Below, piece by piece: positions 1 through 12,000 of a DNA stretch of 64,000 bases (position 1 is the first letter of the stretch; each line of letters opens with the position of its first letter). The DNA comes from Melastoma dodecandrum (lineage: Eukaryota > Streptophyta > Magnoliopsida > Myrtales > Melastomataceae), in the NCBI GenBank assembly GCA_029817715.1, contig JARUPY010000330.1, positions 1 through 64,000 on the forward strand. Reading direction: 5' to 3'. A program made the position numbers and the translations under genes. The notes under the pieces were generated by a model. That model made no database searches, was not told where the DNA came from, and saw only the letters and a program-made list of their open reading frames with translations.

Positions 1-87
1 CACGAGAAGAAGAAGGCGCACAAGGCAGGGGAAGAGGCGAGCGGCCACAAGCATCACCATCACCGTCACGGCCACCATCTCTTCTGA
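1..87 (+). CDS. C-terminal fragment of a His/Lys-rich protein (partial at the window edge)
   Basis: Frame 1 is open from the first base to a TGA at 85-87 and encodes 28 residues. The first half is rich in Lys, Glu and Ala. The last part is rich in His (HKHHHHRHGHH) and ends in LF. The piece is GC-rich, unlike the AT-rich DNA after it. Tails of this type occur in some plant stress or metal-binding proteins, such as LEA or dehydrin-like proteins, but nothing here is diagnostic, so no family is assigned. The start and most of the gene lie outside the window. Confidence 0.45.
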   Translation, partial: HEKKKAHKAGEEASGHKHHHHRHGHHLF

Positions 88-634
88 TGGACATACATTA
101 TTATGTAACACCATGAGTTATTTCTTTATCAGTCGTCGTTATGACTACCTTGGCTACGGTCTTGCGTGTAAAATAATGTCTAAATCGATACAGTGCTTTC
201 GCGTGTCGTCACACCCTTCCATTTCTTCCACCCTACCCTCGGTGGTTTCGTTCGTTGGACACATCTTCAGCAGCAACTCGGCCTTGTTCCTTTTCCCCTC
301 GCTTAGATATGTCATAAAGTAAGATCATTCTTAACGAAACAGACAAACGACCCAAACAAACAAATAGAAGTAGTGGTCTTCACACCAACCTTCGAGAAAA
401 GCAATTGAGAAAATTATGATAACAAGTCTTTTGTGGCACGAATGTATATGTCTTTGTGTTAACAATGTAGATAGAGATAGAGAGCCTGTTATGGCTTATT
501 ATGGATAAGTTTCATCAGCTAAGATTTTTGACCTTTGCTTTTGCTAATCTAATTTCCAAAATCCACTTTGCTTGAATTTTCCGTTCAACCGACGAGCCAG
601 CCAAAAGGCACCCTCACCGTGGCCCTGGTCAACG
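88..634. other. Intergenic, no gene seen
   Basis: This is the 3' side of both the left-edge gene (plus) and the ALIS-like gene (minus), so the two are convergent. I see only short open frames without coding character. Confidence 0.4.
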
Positions 635-2215
635 TCATCCGTCGTTTTGATCGGCCAGGCTCTTGTTGCACGACAAGTATGATGTATCCCCGAGCGGCCG
701 GAAGTGACCGTCGTCATTGTTGATCAGTTCGCATGATATGAGGAATCGTTTGATGGGATCGGCTGGATGAATGGAAGGAGAGTGCGTGCATACCTGGGCT
801 TGACTACATAGACCAGTATGAAGCTTATTGCGAGGAACAACGAGAGGCCCCCGATTGTTAGGTACGCCCCCGAGGAAGTCGTTCTTACCCCCCATCCATG
901 TCGCGGTGGATAACACCAGGCTCTTCTTCCCATCAAAGTTGTACGTGTTGTAGTTGTCCTCTGTCAGGAACGTGATCCTCTGGTTCGCCTCCAGGTTCAC
1001 TTCGATCCTCCCGTAGAGCTTCCTGAAGGTTGGCAGCGCCGCAGTTCTCATCCATACGATCAGGTCCTCTTGTTCCGATAGCTGCACACCAAATATCTCG
1101 AACCAATGTTCATCGAATTAACTTATCTTAAGAATGAAGTGGCGATGGGATCGTACCGGAACAGATTCGTCGAGTTTTCCGCCACCAATGAGACTGCCAC
1201 TCTAGAAGTTCTTTAGGTAGACGTCGGACCCAAATTTATGCTCCCTGTCACTCTTCCATGAGATGTCCTTCTTGTTAATGTCGATTGCGTTGCTGTCCAC
1301 CGAGAACTTGGAGGTGTCGTTGAACAGACTCCAATTGATCAGCCACATGGGACAATGGGTTGGTTGTCTCCCGTGATGGCCTCTGGGGCGCAAGTGGTCG
1401 TCTCGCCTTCACTGCTCTTGCTTCTCAGCTGTGTGTCTGACCTGCTCTTAACGTACCTGCCATCCATCCACGGGGTGTGTTAATGTCTACATAGAGTGGC
1501 GGTCTCGAATATGGATGTGGTCAGCTTAGGATCGCTCTCCGGGAAAATGTAAAAGCATACCTCCGATGGTTCTGATAGAAATTGGTCAGCTGGTAATAAA
1601 CATAGATGGGAGCTTTCATTTGCTTTGGAACCTGCGACCATAACCGGGTGAACACCGACTTGGCAGTTTGAATCCGATGGGGCCCCGGAACGAACGGATT
1701 ACCACACAAAGTATTCACAGGCAGAGGTCGACGAACTTACGACCAAACTTCGTGCGCAGGTCTTGTTTGTATGCGAATCCTGAATATAGTTCACAGGGTT
1801 CTCGCTGAAAGACGAGGGAATGCAATCCAAATCATATCGATCGAGTATTTCGACCACCTACGATGGCAGCCACAATTAAAGAGCCCAGCTTTCAAACCCT
1901 GGAGAAAGGATCATGGAAAGACACTGGCCGGAAGACGACCAGTTTACCTGTCTGCGACTTTGCGAACAAGGACGCGACGCTCGATCGGGGATTGTAACGA
2001 CCCCAATCGTGATGAATGCGTTGATCACCTAAACATAAGGGATGACACTAGAAAAGAATACCCAATGTGATCGTCCGGAGCGAAGAACAGCATTGAAAAA
2101 AACTGAAACAGAGGGTGCGGAGGCTGGGACAAGCAAAAATTACCCAACCGGGCGTAAGGATCGGCTCTGAAAACTGGAAGCTCTTGTTGGCGTAAACCTC
2201 GAATCATGAATTACA
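635..2215 (-). pseudogene. ALA-interacting subunit (ALIS/CDC50/LEM3 family), frameshifted
   Basis: ALIS proteins are the two-membrane-span beta subunits of P4-ATPase lipid flippases in the secretory pathway. Reading down the minus strand, the family's blocks appear in order: QQELPVF near 2190, VVEILDRYD and a Cys-containing extracellular piece around 1860-1740, [20 protein letters not shown] near 1620-1560, INWSLFNDT and REHKFGSDVYLKNF at 1345-1205, [20 protein letters not shown] at 1080-1020, then the second membrane span and LGDTSYLS at the end. Introns with plausible GT-AG borders lie between blocks. The frame breaks at least three times by one base: after RFT near 2185 (extra C), within PCGLINW near 1350 (a C missing), and in a G run near 870 just before the second membrane span. 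The tail has Cys where the family has Trp after YLS. Either this is a pseudogene or the sequence has indel errors. The 5' end is uncertain. Confidence 0.85.
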
Positions 2216-2787
2216 TCACGACAGAACAAGTTGAAGAAACAACAACATCGCCCGTCATCATCAACATCATCAAACCTGTTAATAAAACAAAAAAGAAATC
2301 CCAAGAATCGGCACATTACGCACATTTCGGCTTCTTGGTAGGTTCACGAGCATCGATCCCAGGGCCGGCCGGCGGGTCCCCCCGGCGGAGCTCGCCCTTC
2401 CTTCCGTTCCGCCTTTGTTTGGATTTTCCGAAAGCCGAAACTAACCCGGCTTTGTTAAGATGGTTAATAAGGTAAACAAATGGGGGTTGTATGTTTCGTC
2501 GTGGTCTTTCATCGTAACATGAAATAGCAATATTTTAACTCTTTTAATAATGAATAATAATAAATAATGAAATTATGGGGAGGGAGCAAAAGGGTTTTGA
2601 GAATAATAATAATAATAATTAAAAGAAAAAAGAAAACCTAGAAAAGGGAGATTAGTGGGGGGTGGGTGGGTTGGGCGGTTTCATCCCCCCGCCGTCATCG
2701 CTTATTTGACGAGGGCACTCGCAACTGTCCACGTCCGTTCTGGTGTTTTGTAGGCTGGAGTTCTTTTCGACGGTTACGGGAGCGACG
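2216..2787. promoter_or_regulatory. Shared upstream region of divergent ALIS-like and TRM1-like genes
   Basis: About 570 bp separate the first recognisable ALIS-like block (minus) from the TRM1-like ATG at 2788 (plus), so the region probably holds both promoters. It has a GC-rich core near 2360-2410 followed by an AT-rich run of AAT repeats near 2540-2625. No TATA box can be assigned with confidence. Confidence 0.35.
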
Positions 2788-5700
2788 ATGGCAGCGGAGC
2801 TCGGGGATTACAAAGTCGTTAAGGAAGGCTGAGGCAGAGATCCTTATGCTCGCCAAGAACGAAGTCTTCTACAACTAAACCCTGGTTTCCTCCTTTAGTT
2901 ATTGGTTTGTTATTTACGTCCGGGATTCAAATTTCGGGTTTGGATTGCTCTCTCTGTTGGAACTCATGGGTGTAGAAAAAAGTTTTTTTTCCTTTCTTTT
3001 TTTTTTGTATTTGGTTCGTGAAAATGTTAGCCTCCGTTGGCGCGAATGATAGAGTGAATGTGTAGTGGGGGTGAGAACTATAGTTTTATTTTGTTAGGGA
3101 GGTGGAAATCTATGAATCATTGGCTCTTGCTATACGGTTTGGAAATGTTGCTGAAGGTTCAAACCGCCTCTGCTAGGCGTAATCTCTTTCCGCAATTACC
3201 CCTTGGTTAAATGTGGGGAACATCGAAGCATCTTCTTGTTACTCTTCAGATGTCATTTTATGGGTAGGTCTCTTGATGGCGCAAAGTATTCCTCTTTGCT
3301 GCGATTCGGCTTCACGAGATTGACAATCGTATATTTTGGATTTATGTGATTCTCATTTAGAAATCTTCTTCCATTGAGAGCCAATTAAATAGCGTGCTAT
3401 TATTATATTAGGTCTGTGGGATGGATACTTGTTGTGTTCTTCAATCTGTAAACGTATTTGGCTTAATGTGTTCTTAACAGTGAACCTTTCCCTGACTGCT
3501 GATTAGTGTAAATGTTCTACTGTTCTTAGTGTCGGTGTTATTGTGTAACAAGTCTGTCATTTTCAGGTAAAAACTAGAGATCTGTCCATTGCGGTGTTGA
3601 GGACTTTCATTTCACAGCGTAAACCTAGAGGCATGAGGCATTGATCTCGAGGAAAGCAAAAACCATTTGCCAAAAGAACCAGATGAGAATGGTGCAGGAT
3701 CTGTTTCGGTATGGACAACATGATGAGTCAGAAGAACGACCTGCTGAGTCTGGAGGAGCAGCCTACAGTCAGAAGCACCTGAAGAACAATCAAATAGAGA
3801 TGTCGAAGAGGGGTTTGCACTGGCTGTGATGTTGCTCCTGAAGACTGTGAATGGAAAAGGCAGAAAAGAATTGAAGCCCACCAGAGTTCTTGAAGTTATA
3901 CACTCTCAATCATTCCTTTATGATTTTGCTGTTGTGTTCGTACGTTTATGGTACCTTACTCCATTAACGACTTTTATTGATTTGTTATGTTTCAAGGCTT
4001 TGTCGGCTTCGGGGATAAGATCACTGAGATTATGCCCGTGAAGTGGATGGAGTCGGTCAAGTTGTGGCCCTTGATTACGATAAAGGTTGTCTTTTGGAAG
4101 ACATTTTTTTTAACACCGATTTCATTTTAGAAAGATTTTTTTTTTTTTTTTTTTTTTTGCTGTCAGCGGTATCATATTAAGGTGAGAGTTGGTTTCTTAA
4201 AAAGGATCCTATTGCTTCATATCCCATGAATTGAGCTACACTCATTTTCCCATTGCTGAAATTATTTTCTAAATTGATATTTCTAGCATACAACGCACCT
4301 TTAACTGAAATTGAGTAACATATGCAATTTCTGTGGTAAAACAGGCATCCGTTGAAGCTTGTCGCAAGGAAACATCAAGTTTAATGGTTCAGTAGCTTCA
4401 TCCAAGGTGGGAATTCTCATCTTTCTGACGCACGCATGTATATGCTCACCCATCCGAGAGGAATTTGATGTGGTATGACTCATGAAGTTTAGAAAGGTAA
4501 CTCATGCCATTTGGCTTTCTAAATCTCTCTGCATCATCTACCTGATTCATCATTCAAAAAAAAAAAAAATTTTTTTTTGTTTTCCAGGTTGATCTTGACC
4601 CCTAAGGGTCACCTTCTATCTTCTTGGATTTCTGCCGTTCAATCTGTTTGTGATGGGGGCATGCTTATGTGCACAGCAACTGATCTAGCTGTTCTTGTTG
4701 TGGTGGAAATGGAGAAGTTTGCTACTCAAAGTATGTCCAAGTTTTGCATCCCTTTTTTGTTTCCCAAATGATGCTCAGTTTGCTTTCTCCGTGGCTTGCC
4801 TTCATTTATTTCTGATTCGGAAACAGATACGTTTCCTATCCATTGAGTGGGAAAATATTGCCACGGAATGGCTTTGAGGATTCTATCTTGCATGCATTTA
4901 GGTGAGCTAAACATCTTAATAAGTATTTCTATTCAAAGAGATGTTACATAAGGAATTTTTTTTTGTTCTTTGTGATGTTCGTGTGAATTCAGATTCTTAA
5001 CAATGTTTTTTCTATCTGGAAACTCAAGGAATTTGTGTATCTTTTGCTATATTATCGCTATCCATTCTTTAAACTCCCTCTACCTATCACTTCCTTATAT
5101 GCAGAGCCATGCAAATCGGTATAAGCGATATATTGTGCCAGTCTTGTCTGTCCAGATGGACTTCTATCTTCGGGTGTTTGTTAGGTATATATACGTGAGT
5201 GTCTCAGACTGTGTTGATTATAGTATGAATATTGGCTTTCATGCAAAGGGTACGGACCATATGTCCTCTAAATTCAGCCTTGAAAATCGATGCCTGGTGA
5301 TTGCAGAATTTCTGCTGGTGCCATGAAAAATACTCCTCTTAAAGTCTCGTGATGTCTTTCAATGTACCGGGTGTGATTCCTTCCCATCGTCAGCCAGTCG
5401 GGAGGACAGTTTCCAAGGTTTGTTCCTTTCTCTAAAGTAGATCTTCATGACCATGAAAAGCTTGATTCATTCTAATGGAGCATTTTGTAGTGTTGTTAGT
5501 TCTTTTGAATGATTTGGTTTCTAACTATTTTCTCAGAACAACAGCACCAGGTATTTACCCGGTTTTGGGCCCGTTGTTCCTCAAGATTGCACAGACTGTG
5601 GGAAGAAATTCTGCATGGGTGGACCTATTTGGTCGGCTCCCATCCATGACCAGGAATGGGTGGCATCCATCCTTTCAGATATGAAATCCATGAAGGATCG

Positions 5701-7065
5701 CTACCCTGCTTATGATCGCATCTCTGCTGTGTTGACTACAGTATCAGAGGTCTATTTTCTCCTCTTACTGGAAATCTGATATTATCCAGAAACTGTGATT
5801 TGCTTTTCCAATTGCTTTTGTGCCATTAAGATTTTAGTTTTTGTTATTCATTTTAAATATACTATACATGCCTGTATCCACACTCGTGGTAGATGTGGAC
5901 TTGCATGGGAATTTGGACCTGAAGAACCTTATGCCGGCATTTGGTGGATATCTCTTGGAACCATCAATAAAGACGATTTCTTAATGTCATTCTGAATATC
6001 TACCTGTGAATGCTAGATTAGTCGAGCTTGTGTGCATGAGGCATGCATTTAAAATAGTTCACATGATCTTAATGGAACTGTCATTTCTGATCCCTAAAAA
6101 TGGGCCATGGTTCTCACATTAATTGTTGGGGAGGTGAAATAATGACCTATGTTGGATTTGAATCCTAGGTCTTGTCGTGTTCATACTTAAACTACATCTC
6201 TGACCACTTGTAAGTTGTAACTTTGTAACTTTTCTTGTCAGCTCCATGGTTTTCTATATTAAGTATGATTGTGTGCTTCCTGTCATTTTCAGGAACTGCC
6301 TGATATTCCGCTGTTCTTAAGCCTGCACAACCTCTGCTCCACCCTAAAGTGCACCTCCCCATCTGCAGTCATATTCCGATCTGCCGTTATTAATGCTGGA
6401 TACCGGATCTCCGGAAGTCATGTGAATCCATTAGGGCTTAAGACAGATGCCCCCATGAATGTCATCTGGGACATCATGCGCTGCTGGGTAAGGAATCCCC
6501 ATCCCTAGTTTTTCAATCCAAAGCCTGCTCCGCGACCTCAAGAAGTTGGCTGCATTTTCTTCTACACATCTTTTTTTCGTGTTCGATATAGCATGCTAAA
6601 TTATGATCCTCGGGCATGCTTTTCTGTAATTCAGGTTAAAAATCACATGCCGATAAATCTCAACCAGCCAGATCAGCACTGGCACAGGTGCTGATCCTAG
6701 GCAAGAGAACCAACCTGGCAGGCAGATTTTCTTTTTTCGCTTCTTTTTACAAACACTTAATTAAAACATTCTCTGGATTAGATCTTTTCTTTCTCTGAAA
6801 CCGTTTGGTATTATTTGTTTTCTCTGCTCAGGCTAACTTTGCTCGAGCAGGATTCGCCGTCTCTAAGCATGGCGCAAGCAAAGCAAGTGCGCCAGGCACG
6901 TTTCCTCCCTAACACCCGGAGAGAGGCATTTGGGGCCCAAAGGCTCTAGGGCCGGTCGTCAAATCACCGGACAAACCACGAGTCCTCTACTGGGGCCGGC
7001 ATGCTGCGTTCAACCGGGTTTACTGAAAGCATGGGAACAACGAAGAAAGAGCACGGATTTTAAAA
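2788..7065 (+). pseudogene. tRNA (guanine26-N2)-dimethyltransferase, TRM1 family, broken
   Basis: TRM1 enzymes use S-adenosylmethionine to dimethylate G26 of tRNAs. Exon blocks of the family follow in order: AELGDYKVVKE and EILMLAKNEVFYN (2791-2875), RDLSIAVLRTFIS (from 3567), ALSASGIRSLR (near 3995), a SAM-site neighbourhood (4588-4770), SHANRYKRYIVPVLSVQMDF (5105-5165), PGFGPVVPQDC with the Cys pair of the C-terminal domain (5535-5750), LPLFLSLHNLCS-type and TDAPMNVIWDIMRCW blocks (6293-6490), and ANFARA plus a GRQITS-like tail (6833-7000). Breaks are many: an extra C after VKE, an extra T in the IRSLRYAR block, a TAA at 4603-4605 in place of Tyr in the DPYG motif, extra bases near 4635 and 4690, an extra G near 5350, and several frame changes in the last exon. 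The donor after VFYN does not look normal. The stop inside the SAM-site motif is a substitution, which argues for true decay. Confidence 0.85.
4133..4159. repeat. Poly-T tract
   Basis: An almost pure run of T lies in an intron of the TRM1-like gene, directly after a poly-T-rich stretch. Confidence 0.8.
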
Positions 7066-7660
7066 AGCTGAAGGACCCAGGAACCCTTCCTCGCCTTAGT
7101 AATTAATTTACTTGTTTATAGGTGTGGTGATGCAGTGATCCTGACTCTAGCTTATGCCCCACACTGAAAAACTTTTGTTTGAAGCTTGTGTTATGGAGTG
7201 TACTTTTTTTCTGTCAATGTTTTCTACACTCGTCTCTCTTAGAGTTGAAGTTGTAATCACTGAATACGAATTCTTGGGCAATTCTGACATTTTTGTGGCC
7301 TCTTCTAGCTTTCAAAAAGCTTGTGCCTTTTTCATGTGAAGGTGTAAACTACATGAATGAGACAACATATTTAACATCAGACCTTTGTGATTACTACACT
7401 TGACGCTAAAGCCATTGTTCATAATGAGATCACCACCAAGAATGAATGCCTCAACCAACCTAATACCCCAGTAATTACAAGAATCCAAAACACTTAAATC
7501 TTTACCCAAAAAACCTCGAGTCCATCTTATGAAATTAGATAAATAGATTGGGCGATTTAATTACATTAGAACAATAAAAAACGGAGGGAAGTGAGGAGAG
7601 ACAATAAATTCCCCTTTTGGCCCATTAACAATAATTATTCAGAACACAACAACTTCCTCC
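7066..7660. other. Intergenic, no gene seen
   Basis: Downstream of the TRM1-like gene. Only short open frames are present and no motif is recognisable. Confidence 0.35.
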
Positions 7661-7680
7661 GTTTTCACCATCTTTGTTCC

Positions 7681-7735
7681 AGTCCTCTCTCTCTCTCACT
7701 CCTGTCTCTCTCTCCACTCTCTCTCTCTCTCACAC
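7681..7735 (+). repeat. CT-rich microsatellite, possibly a 5' leader
   Basis: A pyrimidine tract of imperfect CT repeats in three blocks. Such tracts are common in plant 5' leaders. About 130 bp downstream there is a possible splice donor (GGGTACAT near 7870), so this could be the first, noncoding exon of a plus-strand gene, but no downstream coding exon was identified. Confidence 0.6.
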
Positions 7736-7739
7736 GTGA

Positions 7740-10700
7740 TATTCCTACAGCAAACGGACATCGGAGGACGAAAGCAGAGAGCGAGCAAAAGGGTAGATAG
7801 GCGATAACGCCCTCGCTGTTCTCCGACTTGATTCCAAGAACCTCAATCTTTCAGATCTCTGCACTTTTGGGTACATATTTCCAATCATGATCCCCCTAGT
7901 GTTTTCTCTTGTCCCCTGTTCTTTTTCCCCACATTTGGTGCGTTTGTTTGAGCGGGTGCCTGTGATCTGGATTTGAGTATGTTTTTCTGTATGCTTCTCT
8001 TCTTCTTAGGTATCTTTTCTATTTTATGTAACGGAAAGGGGTTTTTCGCCGACACACAAGGAAGTCCTTGTGTTTAGCGCTACCTGTTGGGGGATGCATT
8101 ACTGCGTTGTCCCTGGCTGTTTACTTGGTCCAGCTGGCCATGGGAAGGCTTGTTGGAAAAACGTCTTCTTGGAGATGGGGTCGAGGTCAAATTTTCGTTT
8201 TTGAAGCTGCCGATCTGCCTTTTTCTGAACAATTACTTCGCTTCTGGATGCTAGTCTCTCTTAGGCGCTTGTGGGTTGTTTTTCAAGAGAACAAAGAAAC
8301 CAAAATTCAAGAAGAGATGTTTAGGGCAGCCGCGATGTGTGGGCTGATAGTTTTGAGGCGGCGTTGATGGTTTCATAATCGCTTCAATTTCTGTTAGATG
8401 TCGAAGGTGTGTCTTAGCCTTTTTCTGTTTTTCGCCATCCTGTCCTGAAAGACGGTATTTGGTCCTAGTAAAATTATTATTTTGGATGTTCTCTCATTTC
8501 AGTTTCATCCAGAAAGCCAATAGTTTTGTAAGGTTGATTTGAGTATTACACTAATGCGTCCCACCTGAGTCTGACTCCTCTTCTTGGGGTTGTGAACTTC
8601 CTGAATGTTATCTTTCATCTGCAATTCTTGTGATGCGAATCTCCACCAAGTGTTGGTCGAAAGAGCAAACTAGACATTGGATTGTTTGATCCATACAGTT
8701 GTAGTTTGCGGTGGAGAAGGAAATATGGAAGAATTTTGCCTGGTATAATCCCATGTAAGCTTAGGAATAAATAACTCAGTTTTAATTGGATTGGAAACAA
8801 TCTCTTTGGTAGAGGAATGCTGTATTCCCTTGATTCTTTTCTATATTCTTGACAATCGTCCATCCTAGAGAATCAATTAAGTCTATAAAATTCTTATAAA
8901 TTTCTCGCTTCATACCTTTGGAGTAACATTTTATGCACGCCTTATATGTAGGCAATATTGCTGATGAAAAATGTCCTTCCCAATTGGTAGGTAATGGAGA
9001 GGGTTCATGAATGTGTTATTGATGAGGCAGACAGATGAGAAAGGACCGATGTTATTTGCAGTAGAAGGATGCAAGTGCGATTCTTCTCTGCTTCTGCATC
9101 TGGGTATAGCGATAGGCTTTAACCCTCCTATCCCTTCATCCTGGGTCATAGACATTGATGACAAACAGATGAGAGTAAACTATCTCTCCGTGGAATCACT
9201 ACCAATTGGTCAACACAAGAGACTGATACTGACATCCCGCTGGCTTCCGAAGAGCCGGCTTTCCCGCGGGTGCGCTCCGTTGGCGACTGCTGTTGGGGTC
9301 GCAGCTTCACCGCAGGAACTTGATCGTGCCGTCGCCACTTAAAGTTAGGGCCAACACAGCATCTCGAAGTTGTGCCAGAGTTGTTAGTTATCTGGTGACC
9401 AAATCAAGAGCCACAAGAACAGCTGTAGAAGATATTAGTCACAATTGGAAGGAAAGTCAGCAATAAAGATTAGCTTCAAAAAGCCATCTGCAGCTAATCC
9501 AGTACCCGAGCTGGACAATGCTGGGCACTGACTCGATACACGTCTCAAGACACGGAAGCGAAGATGGTGGAGCATGAGCTAGGCCTAAGACCAAGGGAGA
9601 AGAGCGTTCAATGGACCGATGGTTGTCGGACATGATCTTGTTGGAGATTCGAGAATTCAGAACACTAGGTATCGCATACTCTCCAACTATGTATCTTCAT
9701 TAGGTGTGACAAGTCTGATCTAACAAAAGTGTGGAACATGTACCACAGAGACAGCCTGAACTCTGATCATTTAGGCATATTCCAAGTCTAACACTTTCGG
9801 ATAAAACCCAATAGAATCACGGCGAAGTCCTCCTAGACATCAGAGGGCTCCTACTTGAAGCGTACAATATGTGGATATACATCCCTGTCTGTACAATACT
9901 GGAGCTCCCTCCTTGCACATACAATCAGGTTCCATTTCAACAGTCTTAGATAGTAGTCCCACTCAAAAAGCAACAGAAATGCTCTCTCGCTACCCTCCAG
10001 CCATACTCTGCTGGTGCTTCTCCCTATTCCTTTCTCTGACACATCCCTCACTACCTTAGTAGGAGCAAGCCAGATATCAATATAAGTTGACTTGGACTTT
10101 CCCGTTAAAACATAAACCTGTTTCCAACAAATGAGACTGTTGACGGCAACAAAGGCATAAAATACTAATCAGGACAACATCTTGGCACATAACTGTTTTA
10201 TTCTTCACACCCATGTATGTATAGGTACCTAATAGCTAACACATAGACAGGTCCTCATTTCCACACTATCAACAAAGCCAAGTAGCAGGGCAATATTGTT
10301 TTTCAATTTTCAACACAGTTTTTTGGTCTGACTCGTTGATTCAGAAAATAGCAGTGTTTTAATTTGTCCATCATAGCCCTCACGTGCGGTGTACTGAAAT
10401 TATTCTTAAAACCATTGATTTGTTTATAGTCCCCTAATTCCTGGTCAGAAATTTAGTAAAATAATCCTTCCCCTAAGAGAGCAAACGTAATTTAGACATA
10501 AGCAATGGAAATGATGCGACTACGTCGATAATTTTCTTTTTTTCTTTTCCTTGTCAATGGTTGAATGTCTGAACACATATAGAGGGAAGGGAAACTACAC
10601 AGAGTCGTATCTCTACAAGGACCTTCACCACATGTACTATCTATCACTCCTGGTTCTCCCTCCTTCCGCTTAACTCCTTGGATATGCGAACTTTTAGTTT

Positions 10701-12000
10701 TTTCCGCTTTTTTCTTAATCTAAGTCTTGTACTTTGATGCATGATGAAGGCAGGTGGATCCGAATGATGGGTAAGTGGACCATGTGTAATGTCAGAAAGT
10801 ATGTTCACTGCAACCATAATGTAGCAGTGGCCAGCCCTTAATTGGAAATTACTCAGTGAACATATGGAGGGACGACTGCTGGTCCACATAGTTGATCGTG
10901 CCTGCTGGGTTACATCATCCGGAATACAGAATATGAGGCCCTTCCAACCCACTCGGTGCTGCAGTTTTAATATTCATAGCAGAAGCAACAAGTCATTGTC
11001 CACATTTGAAGAATGGGAGGTTCCAGTTTTGTCCATGTGGGTGTGCAATTCTCAGGTTTTATTTCAAGGGATAATCCTGTGACTAACTACTTATCTCGGG
11101 AAATTTCCCTTTTCATTTTGCGTGATATCAGTTAATGTGTTTTCCGTTTGGCATTTGATCGCCTTTTTTAGCTTCGAGTTTTCTGGTCGTCCAAAAACTA
11201 GAATAGTTTGTTCATCATTTGGCAGGTAAATGCAACAAAATGGGATGTTTCTGTATGCTTCTGCGAGCAAATGCTAAGAAGACGATCCACGCGATTTCTT
11301 TCGAGTGCATAGCAACGAATTTCTTTCGAAACATTTTGGGCTGTGGCGGAGCATATGCGCGCATCATACACGTTGTCGCAGTCCCCTTCCCCTGCTGTCC
11401 ATTCATTCAGGTTGTTGTGGATCACTAGATAAATCGCTGTGCCGGTTATTCAATGGTTCTGGAACTGGTTTTTTAGACAGTGTGTAGCATACTTAGAGGT
11501 GATCTGCTCTGTCTGCGATCCATTTTCTGCTATGAGTTAGTTCGTTTCGGATGCATCTATCGATATCCCATGCCCAGACTCCGTACCTGCCATGGATGGA
11601 TTAGTAACATTTTATCACTTTGACATTGTTCCCACAACACTCCAAATGCACGACACCAAACATAAAGCACATTTATTTTGTTTATATCCTATGAGCGATT
11701 TTAGAGAATTCACAAATGGAACCGCACTCATCTCCTCTTACACGTTTGAGGAGCGGCAGGACGGTAATATTTATAAGTATTAGTTTTCTTTCGCTTTCCC
11801 TTGTCTTATTCTCAAAGACTGTGCCAAGTACCGGCCCAAAAAACATCAACCACGAAAAAATCTCTTCCATTTGCCCAATTCCTCCCTCCACAAAACATTC
11901 ATTCACTCCTCGGTCTTCTTCCTTTGTTACCCTTCTTCCCATTCTTCCTCCGGTTTGACTTCTTCCAAAAATTCAGCGGCCCTTCTCCCTTAACAAGCGA
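7740..12000. other. No recognisable gene
   Basis: There are several open frames of 60-110 codons on both strands. The largest is on the plus strand at 9007-9342 (111 aa), and it resembles no family I know. Base composition between about 9000 and 10000 is more even than in the flanking AT-rich DNA and looks transcript-like. Splice-like AG/GT signals exist, but I could not build a coherent reading frame. A diverged gene or noncoding transcript is possible. Confidence 0.3.
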
